From contig JAWPMR010000001.1 in assembly GCA_033344815.1 (NCBI GenBank), positions 2,280,136 to 2,344,135 on the forward strand: 64,000 nt of DNA. The letters are read 5' to 3'. The DNA is from Paracoccaceae bacterium (GTDB lineage: Bacteria; Pseudomonadota; Alphaproteobacteria; Rhodobacterales; Rhodobacteraceae). A program made the position numbers and the translations under genes. Below, piece after piece: positions 35,658 to 45,303 of this stretch; the first letter of the stretch is position 1; the number at the start of each line of letters is the position of its first letter. The notes under the pieces were generated by a model. The model saw only the letters and a list, made by a program, of their open reading frames with translations. It had not been told where the DNA came from and did no database searches.

Positions 35658-37550
35658 CTATTCCGCCGGTTCAGCCGCAAAAGAGCGCCGCCGACGCCCA
35701 TCTATCGGCCATTGGTTCAACAACACTTCCGAGATTACGTAAATCACCACGAAACCGATCAACCAGGAATATAGTGTTGAATAAAAAATGAGCCCGTAGT
35801 CGATGGCGTCCAGGCCGGGTCGCGGCGGGTTGGCCACCCGCGCGGAAACGATGCCAAAAAATGTGCGAGAGAACGCACCGATGAGTGCCGTTCCTGCAGC
35901 AGCGCGAAGTGCCCAGCGCAAGCTTGCCCGCCACGTGGGTCGCCCGGACAGGGAGGCCAATCCGGCTGAGTGCCCGTCAAGCAGGAAGATCACAAACAAC
36001 GCCAACACCGAACCGCGCAAAATGACAAACACCTGGCTCTCGAATGCGGTGCGAACGGCAACCCAGTCGTTATTGGCAATCCCGTTCGTGATCGCCACGT
36101 TCCAAAGATTGATCGCGACGACCAGGAACATTGCGAAAGCCCATGACGCAAAAAGAGCGAGTGCAATTTGCGGAAAGGACGACGTCCAATGCCCGCGGCA
36201 CACATTCATCCAATGACCCGACTGCCGACCTGCATCCCGAAGCGCGAGCGCTATAAGCATTGGGACACAGAACCCGTTCAAAGCGTCAATTGAATAGCGG
36301 ATCATGCGTTGATAAACGCTGCCACTATCGCCAAACCGCATCAATTCTTGCTCAAAAATACCAAGTCCCTGGCTCCAAGCCAGGGTAACGACCATCACAA
36401 GAAAGAGCGACCACAGTAAAGTCATAGTGGTGAACGAGGGCAGCCTTTCGTGTGCTGATTTGCCTACAATATCCTGCAGAAAAGTCATCAGCCTGTCGCG
36501 CGCAATGTCTTGTTGCGCAAAGATCTCGCGCATTTTGCCTTCGCTCGTCTTTGATCCGGAGTCTTCAATGGCGGCCTTGTCGTTCCCAGAGACAGCAAGG
36601 CTGGTATGAAGTTCTTCAGCCGTTTCACGCGGGATCAGTTCGTGCTCCACGTAAAGCGCAAGTAAGATACAGAGATCTTCGGCAAGCGCGTCTGCGTCCG
36701 ACGCCATCCGTTCCCAAGTACCACGTTTTACTTCGGTTATCCCTGGATCATCTTCTGGCTGAACTTTTTCTTCTTCCGATTTCTGCTCGCTCCGTCCGGG
36801 CGTAAACTCTGTTCGCTCATCCAACTCCAAGATAAGGACATCCTTGCGCGAGCGCAGTTCCTGCTCCAGCAATTCGAAGCGTTCGCGCGCTTCGATATTT
36901 TCCAGTTTTACCCGCCGATCCAGAATCCACGATGAAACCGCAAAAATTAGGTCGAGGTTTGTGCTGAAATCTTCCGGGGCGGTGAGTTGACCCGCCGCAG
37001 ATGTGCGATAATGCTCGCGTCGGTCCCAGTCGCCTTTCGGGATCAGCAGGCTTTCGTCATTCTTTCTTGACAAGTTGATCGCGCTGCGACGCAGGTCGTC
37101 GGTTGCACTCAGTACACGCGTCGGAATACCAGCAAGACGGTGTGCCGTAACGCGCATGGAGTCCTCAGCGCGCTTCAGGAATGGAACCGTTGGGGCCGCC
37201 CCTACCAAAGCGAGCGCCACACCCAAAGACACCGAGGCAGGGATGGCGAAAGTTCCGTCCTCGTTTTCACCTGAAGGCAAGTCGGTTGCGCCCACAATAC
37301 TTGGATCGATGTTGAGCGCGGGCAGGACTTGCGCATAGACGCACAACATAAGATAGGCAATCAAAAGTGCCAGCGTGTAAAAGAACCATGCCTGCACGAC
37401 GACACGCCGCGCCCGCAGCTTGTCTGGCGAAAGTAGCGATACAAGCCGTTCAAGCCGCTTTCCTACGTCATAGGTGGTGCGGTTGAAGCGTTCGTAAGAG
37501 AAAAACACGATAATTACCGCTCCGTAGAGCAGTGCAGCAAAATCAGACAT
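35658..37550 (-). CDS. Large multi-pass membrane protein of unknown function, coupled to a binding protein
   Basis: 630 residues, no family recognised. Membrane segments lie near 5-18, 50-75 and 105-125. A charged, probably cytoplasmic region of about 240 residues follows (130-370) with coiled-coil-like heptads (ENIEARERFELLEQELRSRK). A second membrane block of about six segments spans 375-610, and the tail is basic then acidic. It is translationally coupled to the binding-protein gene and preceded by a secreted micropeptide gene, so the three probably work together as a ligand-sensing or transport unit. Not homologous by eye to any channel or ABC permease. Confidence 0.75.
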   Translation of the reverse strand: MSDFAALLYGAVIIVFFSYERFNRTTYDVGKRLERLVSLLSPDKLRARRVVVQAWFFYTLALLIAYLMLCVYAQVLPALNIDPSIVGATDLPSGENEDGTFAIPASVSLGVALALVGAAPTVPFLKRAEDSMRVTAHRLAGIPTRVLSATDDLRRSAINLSRKNDESLLIPKGDWDRREHYRTSAAGQLTAPEDFSTNLDLIFAVSSWILDRRVKLENIEARERFELLEQELRSRKDVLILELDERTEFTPGRSEQKSEEEKVQPEDDPGITEVKRGTWERMASDADALAEDLCILLALYVEHELIPRETAEELHTSLAVSGNDKAAIEDSGSKTSEGKMREIFAQQDIARDRLMTFLQDIVGKSAHERLPSFTTMTLLWSLFLVMVVTLAWSQGLGIFEQELMRFGDSGSVYQRMIRYSIDALNGFCVPMLIALALRDAGRQSGHWMNVCRGHWTSSFPQIALALFASWAFAMFLVVAINLWNVAITNGIANNDWVAVRTAFESQVFVILRGSVLALFVIFLLDGHSAGLASLSGRPTWRASLRWALRAAAGTALIGAFSRTFFGIVSARVANPPRPGLDAIDYGLIFYSTLYSWLIGFVVIYVISEVLLNQWPIDGRRRRSFAAEPAE

Positions 37551-37564
37551 AAAATAACTTAATC

Positions 37565-37584
37565 AGCTCGCGCGCGGGCGAGCT
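37565..37584. repeat. Hairpin between the micropeptide and membrane-protein genes
   Basis: AGCTCGC and GCGAGCT form a 7-bp stem with a 6-base loop, overlapping the micropeptide's stop codon and 15 bases before the next ATG on the minus strand. It may act as an attenuator or shape translation of the membrane-protein gene. Confidence 0.45.
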
Positions 37585-37678
37585 AGCGGCACTTTTGCAC
37601 AGCAGGATTACAGGTCTGAGCAGAAGAAATGATGGGTGTGCTGAAGACGACGATCAGCGCTAAAAATAAAGCTTTCAA
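37583..37678 (-). CDS. 31-residue secreted micropeptide, possible
   Basis: TTG start at 37678 with a strong ribosome site, GGAGG, six bases upstream. The product has a short basic start, a hydrophobic core, a likely signal cleavage after SSA, and a mature tail of about 11 residues, QTCNPAVQKCR, with two cysteines that could form a disulfide loop. It lies 32 bases ahead of the membrane-protein gene on the same strand. It could be a leader, a lipoprotein-like accessory or a signal. Too short to prove by composition. Confidence 0.5.
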   Translation of the reverse strand: MKALFLALIVVFSTPIISSAQTCNPAVQKCR

Positions 37679-38329
37679 AGTAGGCCTCCATTATAGAAAA
37701 TGTTTCAATGTATTATGGTTAATTGATGTTAACTGATTCTGCAACTATTGCTAGATGTCACCGCGGAGCGCTTGCCTTTAACGCACATTCTCTGCTCCGC
37801 GGCCTTCTCATCACGGTTAACGTCTTCGGCCTAAAACAGGTTAACAACGACTTTTTGAGCTTCTTCCGTAAAGGCTGAAGGAATTGCCCTATTTTGGAAT
37901 TTTGGGCGTCGAATCGTTCTTTTCATTTGATGTCGAATCGTTCTTTTCATTGGATAATGCCCAAAAACTCGGACCTGAATGTGTAAGCATTTCGAATTTC
38001 CGGCGACCCGACCAGTCTCGCGATCCCAACATGTGTCAAAATTTAGGCAAAAAATCCGCAATTAACTCTTTGGTAGTTTATTGGATGGTTAATCCACCAT
38101 GAGTTCAAAATCCGACTGATGTTTTTCAGACTGAAATGACACGGAAAGTTCAAATGGCACCAATTTCAAGTCGAACATGATGAGACCAGCAAAAATGCGC
38201 TTCTTTTTTTTGAAACACTGTGCGGCAAGACCAAAAACCGCTAAGTAATTTTTGATTTCGAAGAACATTCGGACAGTTGAGCCCACAAAGATTTGTTTGT
38301 TGGATTAGAGAGAAATCTCGGGGAATATA
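37679..38329. other. Divergent intergenic region, 650 bp
   Basis: AT-rich; separates the leftward membrane-protein set from the rightward protease gene, so it holds both promoters. It contains the tandem duplication at 37909-37956. No gene recognised. Confidence 0.45.
37909..37956. repeat. Tandem duplication of a 24-bp unit
   Basis: Two adjacent 24-base copies beginning GTCGAATCGTTCTTTTCATT differ at one base near the end (T/G). It could be a pair of protein-binding sites in the upstream region of the protease gene, or a slippage product. Confidence 0.85.
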
Positions 38330-41300
38330 ATGCTGATCAACCAAAACCTGAGTGTATCTGTTGGCTCAAGTGTCGCTGACCGCGGCGATCTCAACTCAGA
38401 ACAGTCAAACACCAATTTTTCAAGTACCAATCCAAGTGGTTCGGGAATACAGGACGAGATGGACAAAATTGACCGGCCAGGCGATATCACTGCCTTTTCT
38501 GAAACGCGTACTGAAGTGTCTGTGGCCGTTTCCTATGACGAAGGATTGATCGGACCGGGACCGACAGTGAAAAAAATTCCATCTGTGGAATTTGAACATA
38601 TTGGCGGCTGTGGTTGTCCCGGCTGCGGTGGTATGCGAACCGAAGATGCAATTCTGCGAGAGATGGTAACTGGCAATGACGCAAATACCGGGCTGAGCGG
38701 GGGCGCGCTGTCAGCGCCATCACAACTCAGCGATTTGGCGGATTTTCTGACCACAGGTTTTTGGAACAATTTCGGCCGGGCACCGGGTGAATTTAACATG
38801 ACCGGGTCGGGCATAAATGCCAAAAGCGGCGTGCTGCATTACAACGTTACAGGCTTCTCGAATGCGGGCCGCGCTGGAACGGATACCAACGGCCTGTCGA
38901 GCGCCCGTGCAGATCTCGTCCGCGATGTAATGGACGTCTTTGGTGAAGTCCTTGGGATCTCCTTCCAAGAGACGACCTCGTCCAGCGTCAACGTCACTGA
39001 CATCTTTTTCAAAGATACAGATGCCCGCAGCGCGTACGCCAATTCTGCGGGTTCTTCTGGAAACTTTCAATATTCCTGGATCAACGTATCTCAGGATTGG
39101 TCTGGCAGCACGTCAACATACAACGACTACACTCTACAAACGATTTTCCACGAGGTCGGTCATGCGCTTGGGCTCGGCCACCAAGGTGTTTACAATGGCT
39201 CTGGCTCTTATGCCACCGACGCCGATTTTGAGAATGACAGCTGGCAGGCGACGATGATGTCGTACTTCAGTCAGAACGAGAATACATCCATTCCGGCGAG
39301 CTTTTCTTTCCTTCAGACGCCGATGGCAGTCGACTGGATTGCGCTGCAGGACATGTACGGTGATCAGAGCTTTGGCGGCACAAATTTTGGCGTTGGGAAC
39401 GCGTTTTTGGGCGACACGGTTTACGGCTTTAACACAAATATCTCATCAAACACCTCAAACATCTGGGCCGAATTCGCGACATATGCGGATAAAACTGCGT
39501 CAACAATTGTTGATGCGGGCGGCATCGACACATTGGATTTCAGCGGCTATTCGGCAACTCAACTTATCAACCTGACGCCAACCAACCAGTTTGACACGGC
39601 GCCTTCGATTTCTGACATCGGCGGACGGATCGGGAACCTAACGTTGGCCGAAGGGACCATCATCGAAAACGCAATTGGTGGGAGCGGAGCTGATACATTT
39701 TTTGGCAACAACGCCGACAATACGTTCACCGGTAATGCAGGAAATGATCTTTTCTACGACAGCCTCGGCGCAGATAGATACTTCGGCGGCTCGGGCACTG
39801 ATACGGTTGATTTTCAGGATATTTTTGAGAGCTTCTCCTTTAACATCAGCGGCGCTTTTCTGCAGGTCATAAATGCGGCAACCGATTTTGTTGAAAACAC
39901 CGTCGAGTTCCTGAAATTTGGCAATCAAACGCTCAGCTTTCAGTCGATTGTTGATGGTTTAGGCACCAATTCGGCACCGACAGCCAATAACGACACCTAT
40001 GCCACGGACGAGCAAACAGTTCTGACAGGTGGGAACCTCCTCGCAAATGATACCGATACAGAGGATGGCGCCTTGGTTGTGTCGACCGTAAACGGCGGAG
40101 CTGCGAATGTTGGAGCGCAAATTTCACTCGCTTCTGGCGCGCTCCTTTCCGTGAATAGTGATGGTACGTTTGAGTATGATCCGAACGGAGCGTTTGACTG
40201 GTTAGCCGAGGGACAGGTAGGCACGGACGCATTTTCCTATACCGCCTCCGATGGTAGCGCGGTCTCAAATCAGGCGACTGTGAGCATTTCCCTTTCTGGC
40301 ATCGATGATACTCCAGCCGCCACGGCCATTGGACAAAGCGGCGTAGCAACCGTTTCACAATCCGGCCCGAATGAATGGCACACCGTCACGTTTGGCGCAG
40401 TGATCAGCGACGCAGTTGTGGTTATGGGCCCGGCCACCAATTTAGATACAGCACCGTTGAGCACGCGCGTTCGCAATGTGTCGGACACCGGTTTTCAATT
40501 CCAGATTGACGAATGGGACTATCTGGACGGCGTTCATGGGCTCGAAAACATCGGATGGCTGGCGGTTTCCGAGGGCTCTCACACACTCAGCAGCGGGGAA
40601 AAAATTCTTGCGTCAACGGCTTCGGTCGGAGACGGCTTTTCCAATGTGTCCTTTGGCGAGACCCTTACGGACGCCGTTGTGCTGGCCGAGGTAACATCGG
40701 TTAATGAAAGCGACGCGGTCGTCACTCGCATCCGAGGGGTCAATGACACGGGTTTCCAGACGCGCATTCAGGAACAAGAAGCCGGTAACAGCCATGTGGA
40801 TGAAACGGTGTCCTGGATCGCAATTGAGTCTGGTCTGAACTCTGCATTCGAAGCATTTCAAACCCCGAATGAGGTGCGCCACCTGGTCTCCAGCTATGAA
40901 TTCACAAATGATTTTGGCGCAACGCCGGTCCTGCTTGCTGACATGCAATCCAACGATGGCGGTGACACCGCAACAACACGACTTGCTGCGCTGGACAGCG
41001 GTGGCGTTTCACTGTTTGTCGAGGAAGAGCAATCAGCAAACGTCGAAACGAACCATGCGACCGAAACTGTTGGCATTGCAGCTTTTGCGGGCGGTTTGCT
41101 CTATGCGAATGAACAACCCGATGCAGGATTGATCTTGCAGGACGATACAGCGACGGTTTCTGAAAGCAATGTCCTGTCACTCGATGTGCTTTCCAATGAT
41201 GCAAACAAGGGCGGAGGCGCGCTGGTACTGACGCAAATTGAGGGCGTGGACGTCAGCGTTGGCGATAGCGTAACGCTTGCGTCAGGTGCGCGCGTCACAC

Positions 41301-42277
41301 TAAACGCGGATCAGACCGTTACCTACGATCAAAACAGTTCATTCGATGCCCTGAACACGGGGCAAAGTGCAACGGATCAATTCGTCTACACGGTGTCCAA
41401 TGGTGAGAGCGCAACCTCTGCCGCAACTGTAACAGTGACGATTTTGGGCGCGGATGACCCAACGCCGGCCGGGGACGTGATCGGGCAGAGCGGCGTCGTC
41501 TCTGTCAGTCAGGCTGGACCGGGCCAATGGCACAGCATTTCATTCGACGCGGCGATTGAAAATGCTGTTGTTGTGCTGGGACCAGCAACCAGCAACGACA
41601 GTGCACAGCTGACGACGCGCGTACGCAGCGTGACTGAAACCGGATTTGAGTTCCAGATTGACGAATGGAACTATCTGGACGGGGTCCATGGCGTTGAAAG
41701 CATCGGGTGGCTTGCGATTTCCGAAGGGTCTCATACGCTGGGAAGCGGTCAGACTGTTGTTGCCTCCACCGCATCCATCGACACGCGTTTCTCGACATTG
41801 TCTTTCGGCGAAACGCTGGACGATGCGATTGTCTTTGCCGAAGTAAGTACGGTAAATGAAAGCGACGCGGTCACCACGCGCATTAAAAGTGTCAGCGAGC
41901 AGGGATTTGAGGTCAAGATCCAGGAAGAGGAGGCTGGTGACGCTCACGGTTCCGAGACTGTGTCGTGGATTGCAATCGAGAGTGGCTTGACCGACGGGTT
42001 GGAGGCAGTCCGTGCCAGTAATCTATTTGGTAACGACGGCGCTGGTTTCGAATTTGAGAACGCCTTTGCGGCCACACCGGTCCTGATTGCGGATATGCAA
42101 AGCACGTTTGGCAGTGATCCCGCGACAATCCGCTTGAGCAGTCTTGATGCAAATGACGTATCAATGTTCGTAGAGGAAGAGCAGTCCGCAAATGATGAAG
42201 TCAGGCATATCGAGGAAGTTGCGGGCTATATCGCTTTGGATAGCGGTCTGATCTATGAGGACACGTTCATTTTCTGA
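38330..42277 (+). CDS. Large secreted metzincin metallopeptidase with duplicated cadherin-like and beta modules
   Basis: 1315 residues. No Sec signal, so type I secretion is likely. A cysteine-rich GGCGCPGCGG lies near residue 92. The zinc motif HEVGHALGLGHQG (about 274-286) and Met-turn MMSYF (about 308) are those of serralysin-like M10 peptidases. A short RTX-like patch (GADTFFGNNADNTFTGNAGNDLF) lies at about 452-475. Two copies follow of a cadherin-like/VCBS domain (NDTYATDEQ near 555; DDTATVSES near 942) plus a ~260-residue module starting IGQSGV. The second half is therefore an internal duplication. It stands alone; no ABC or membrane-fusion genes adjoin it. Confidence 0.9.
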   Translation: MLINQNLSVSVGSSVADRGDLNSEQSNTNFSSTNPSGSGIQDEMDKIDRPGDITAFSETRTEVSVAVSYDEGLIGPGPTVKKIPSVEFEHIGGCGCPGCGGMRTEDAILREMVTGNDANTGLSGGALSAPSQLSDLADFLTTGFWNNFGRAPGEFNMTGSGINAKSGVLHYNVTGFSNAGRAGTDTNGLSSARADLVRDVMDVFGEVLGISFQETTSSSVNVTDIFFKDTDARSAYANSAGSSGNFQYSWINVSQDWSGSTSTYNDYTLQTIFHEVGHALGLGHQGVYNGSGSYATDADFENDSWQATMMSYFSQNENTSIPASFSFLQTPMAVDWIALQDMYGDQSFGGTNFGVGNAFLGDTVYGFNTNISSNTSNIWAEFATYADKTASTIVDAGGIDTLDFSGYSATQLINLTPTNQFDTAPSISDIGGRIGNLTLAEGTIIENAIGGSGADTFFGNNADNTFTGNAGNDLFYDSLGADRYFGGSGTDTVDFQDIFESFSFNISGAFLQVINAATDFVENTVEFLKFGNQTLSFQSIVDGLGTNSAPTANNDTYATDEQTVLTGGNLLANDTDTEDGALVVSTVNGGAANVGAQISLASGALLSVNSDGTFEYDPNGAFDWLAEGQVGTDAFSYTASDGSAVSNQATVSISLSGIDDTPAATAIGQSGVATVSQSGPNEWHTVTFGAVISDAVVVMGPATNLDTAPLSTRVRNVSDTGFQFQIDEWDYLDGVHGLENIGWLAVSEGSHTLSSGEKILASTASVGDGFSNVSFGETLTDAVVLAEVTSVNESDAVVTRIRGVNDTGFQTRIQEQEAGNSHVDETVSWIAIESGLNSAFEAFQTPNEVRHLVSSYEFTNDFGATPVLLADMQSNDGGDTATTRLAALDSGGVSLFVEEEQSANVETNHATETVGIAAFAGGLLYANEQPDAGLILQDDTATVSESNVLSLDVLSNDANKGGGALVLTQIEGVDVSVGDSVTLASGARVTLNADQTVTYDQNSSFDALNTGQSATDQFVYTVSNGESATSAATVTVTILGADDPTPAGDVIGQSGVVSVSQAGPGQWHSISFDAAIENAVVVLGPATSNDSAQLTTRVRSVTETGFEFQIDEWNYLDGVHGVESIGWLAISEGSHTLGSGQTVVASTASIDTRFSTLSFGETLDDAIVFAEVSTVNESDAVTTRIKSVSEQGFEVKIQEEEAGDAHGSETVSWIAIESGLTDGLEAVRASNLFGNDGAGFEFENAFAATPVLIADMQSTFGSDPATIRLSSLDANDVSMFVEEEQSANDEVRHIEEVAGYIALDSGLIYEDTFIF

Positions 42278-42503
42278 CCCCTTCGTCGCGCTCTGGAATT
42301 GTGTGCACACACTACATTTCCATGCAACTAATGGCACCGACTCCGCGGAGACAAGCGCCTCGTTGAAACGACCCCCGGTTTTTGGAGCGAAATGAACAGC
42401 ACTGAAGAGTTTGTTCGACTTTTTGGTCCAGTAAGAAACACAGCGTTGTGGAAACAAAAATCTCTCCGTGGCATCGCGCACTCCATGCTGCCCTGCCCCA
42501 AAT

Positions 42504-43326
42504 CTATGGGCCACTTTTGAGCAAGGTTTCTGGAACGGGTGGGCGCATGTTTAGCGCCTGATGTGGTCGGACACCATTGTACTGTCGCAGCCTAGTATTG
42601 ATGACGATCTGTGCCTGTTTGGTGGTTTGGAACATTCTGCCTTGAAGACTTCGCGGCGTAGTGTGCCATTGAAGCGTTCTGTATAGCGGTTCTTCCAACG
42701 CGACCCCGGGTAGATCTGCATCGGCTTGATCCCGACTTTTCTCAGCCAGTCTTTCAGTGCCGCAGCAATGAACTCTGAGCTACGGTCTGAACGAAGATCC
42801 CCGGTCTTCCGGCGCCGTAAAAGCAGTGGGTAGAGCGCATCCTGCACATCTGCGCTGGTCATCTTTGGTTTGACCGCGAGACAAAGCGCTTCACAGCTAT
42901 GTTCATCGAGCACTGCCAGAATTTTGTATGGGCGTCCGTTGCTCAGCGTGTCGTGCACGAAATTGGCGCTCCAGATGTGACTGGGATGTTGCGACAGCAG
43001 TCGGATGATGAGCTGTCCTTGTGGTGCAGCCGTTTGCGCTTCTTGTGCCACTGTAGAAATTGCAGACCTTCTTCGCCCCATAGCCGCTCAATCTTCTTGT
43101 GATTGACGAGCCAGCCTTCGACTCGCAGCAGTTCCGCAACCTTACGATAGCCGTAGCTGCCATATTGCTTTGCCAATCGGAGCATTGCCAGGCGCAACAC
43201 GTCATCATCCGTGGAAAGCGCCTCGTATCGCAACGTGCTTCGAGCCACGCCCAGAACCCGACATATCCGCCATTCGGAGGTTGCCAGCTTTTGCTCAGTT
43301 TTAGGGGGCCAGAATAATGCAAGCAC
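42504..43326 (-). pseudogene. Frameshifted IS3-family transposase (OrfB)
   Basis: Three frames together rebuild an IS3 OrfB. The first gives RICRVLGVARSTLRYEAL, YGSYGYRKVAELL and KKIERLWGEEGL. The second gives HPSHIWSANFVHD, LAVLDEH, RSDRSSEFIAAALKDWL and YTERFNGTLRREVF, with the DDE residues largely in place. The third gives RLRQYNGVRPHQALNM and ends at 42504. At least two frameshifts, and RSDRSS and RWKNRY in place of the usual RSDNGPEF and PWENGY, show decay. No OrfA or clear terminal repeats are visible. Confidence 0.88.
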
Positions 43327-44189
43327 TCGTTTTCAAAAGAATGCAGCCTTTCTGTGTAAAGGACAGGAGCGTTGAAAATTCTTTGATTTTGCGGGATCTT
43401 CACAGTGAACACGGGATCTCGGCCGACGATGCAATTTTGGACCTGTCATCGAAGAGAATAGACGGCATTCTTTTCGTTTGGCACCCGGCAAGACCAGAGA
43501 TGTCCTGTGCACGGCCAGAATGTAAGTTCGACCTACGACGCGCACATAAACCCAAAACGGTTTCCGGTTGGGAACTATGACTGCATGAAGGTCGTCATGA
43601 AATGCCTTCTTGGCAGCAGGTCACTAGCACTTTTTCGAAGGCACCTTTACAAATATCTGAACATCTGGATTTGCGAGGAGGTCGAAGGCGTGGCGTATGG
43701 GACGCCCTTTTTGCTGACGGTTGTGACCGCTGATCGAATCTATACAAGTGGTTGATTTATTGTCGAATATCCCGAAATCTATACGACAAGCATTTGGGAT
43801 CGCGATATTAGGCAGAAACCTTCGAACCGTTCCAGTGGTCATCGCCAAAGATCACCCACCAAGGTAGACGGAAAATTGGACGTTTCGATCGGAAAGTGAT
43901 GCAAAATCTGAATGACATGCTGATTCATCCCGAAAGTCCAAGCATTAGAATTCACAATGAAGCTGATCTCTTCCAATTTGCAATCATGCTGAAGGGTTGC
44001 CCAATCCACATTGATAAGAAGTGAGCCTCTCAAGGTCATTCAGGCGGATCTATTTTGGACCATTGCCCACGTCGTTCCGAAAAGTACGTATCTGCAGAGT
44101 AGTTTTCCGGAAAGCGGCGTAGAAAGATGTCCGCCCGTCCGCCTCAAATCATTCTGATCATCCCAACAGCCTCAAAAGTCACACATCCG
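43327..44189. other. Gene-poor stretch, 860 bp
   Basis: Follows the broken IS3 element. Short frames only, none with a ribosome site or motif I know. It may contain the lost end of the element and older debris. Confidence 0.4.
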
Positions 44190-45290
44190 TCACAACTCGC
44201 TGAATTGATGAACTGACCTCGCCAACCACTCCGGAGAAATCTCAACGCCCCAACCAGGTGCATCGGTCACAAAGGCTTGTCCGCCATCGATGGAATAGGG
44301 CGATTGAACGAAAAGTCCCTCTTGCCACGGGTAGTAGTCAAGACCTTCGATGGAGAATTCCAGATACTTCCCCGCATTCGGAATGGCGCGCAGCAAATGC
44401 ATCGTGAACAGTGTCACCAACGACCAATTCGCGCAATGCGGTGTGACCGGCAAACCGGCCGTTTTAGCCATTTCCACGACTCTGAGGGTGCGACAGATCC
44501 CACCCAAGTAAAGGATATCCGGTTGGACGATATCCACGACTCGCATGTCAATCATGCGCTGCCACGTCGGCAGATCGCAGTCCTGTTCGCCGCCTGTAAC
44601 GTCGATATCGAGAGCGTCTGTGACCTGTTTTGTTTGTTCAAAGTGCCAATAGGGGCACGGTTCTTCAAAATGGCAATAATCCTGATCTTCAAGCATGCGA
44701 CCGACTTCAATGGCCCGGTCCGGTGTGTAGCAACTATTGGCATCTATCAGCAGGTCCACATCATGGCCTAACGCGCGGCGCAGGGTGGGAATGATCTCCT
44801 CGGTGCGCCCGGGCCATTCGTCCCGGTTGCGTCCCACTTCGGCACCTGCGCGTATTTTGAAGGCGTCAAACCCTTGTGTATCGCGCAGATGTTTCATTCG
44901 GATCGCTTCGTCCTGGGGTGTTATGTCTCGCTTCATTGAGGACGCATAGGCGCGGATCGGTCCCGGCGTTCCGCCCAGAAGCTCGACCACGGGTTTGCCC
45001 TGTTGTTTGCCACGCAGATCCCAGATCGCTGTGTCAACGCCGCCCATCGCGCGTCGCAGATAGGATCCCGGAAACTTGTGTTCGCGCTCGGTGACAATAT
45101 CAAGCAGATCATCCAGATCGGTTATGTCCTGCCCAAGCATCCACGGGGCGACCTGGCGGTGCAGCACCTGACATGTGATGTCCGAATGATAGGTGGACAC
45201 CTGCCCCCAGCCTTGCGCGCCATCTTCGGCGGTGACACGCACAAAACCGACGTCCTGTGTGGTAAAAGTCTCAATGGATTTCAGTTTCAT
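44190..45290 (-). CDS. Mandelate racemase/muconate lactonizing enzyme family protein (enolase superfamily)
   Basis: 366 residues. Metal ligands are visible as D in IDANSCYTP, E in FEEPCPYW and E in TGGEQDCD. The His-Asp dyad of the mandelate racemase subgroup is likely in QPDILYLGG and TPHCANWS, and FKIRAG holds the K-x-R on the other face. Such enzymes dehydrate acid sugars or epimerise carboxylates; the substrate is unknown. Start chosen at ATG 45290 (MKLKSIETF), since an upstream extension has no similarity and overlaps the GMC gene. It is 13 bases after the GMC oxidoreductase gene. Confidence 0.92.
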   Translation of the reverse strand: MKLKSIETFTTQDVGFVRVTAEDGAQGWGQVSTYHSDITCQVLHRQVAPWMLGQDITDLDDLLDIVTEREHKFPGSYLRRAMGGVDTAIWDLRGKQQGKPVVELLGGTPGPIRAYASSMKRDITPQDEAIRMKHLRDTQGFDAFKIRAGAEVGRNRDEWPGRTEEIIPTLRRALGHDVDLLIDANSCYTPDRAIEVGRMLEDQDYCHFEEPCPYWHFEQTKQVTDALDIDVTGGEQDCDLPTWQRMIDMRVVDIVQPDILYLGGICRTLRVVEMAKTAGLPVTPHCANWSLVTLFTMHLLRAIPNAGKYLEFSIEGLDYYPWQEGLFVQSPYSIDGGQAFVTDAPGWGVEISPEWLARSVHQFSEL

Positions 45291-45303
45291 ATGCAAACGC
45301 CTC

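Noticed and set aside
34459-37550. Membrane protein and binding protein as an ordinary amino-acid ABC importer
   Set aside because: No ATPase gene and no EAA docking loop in the membrane protein, which is also far too large.
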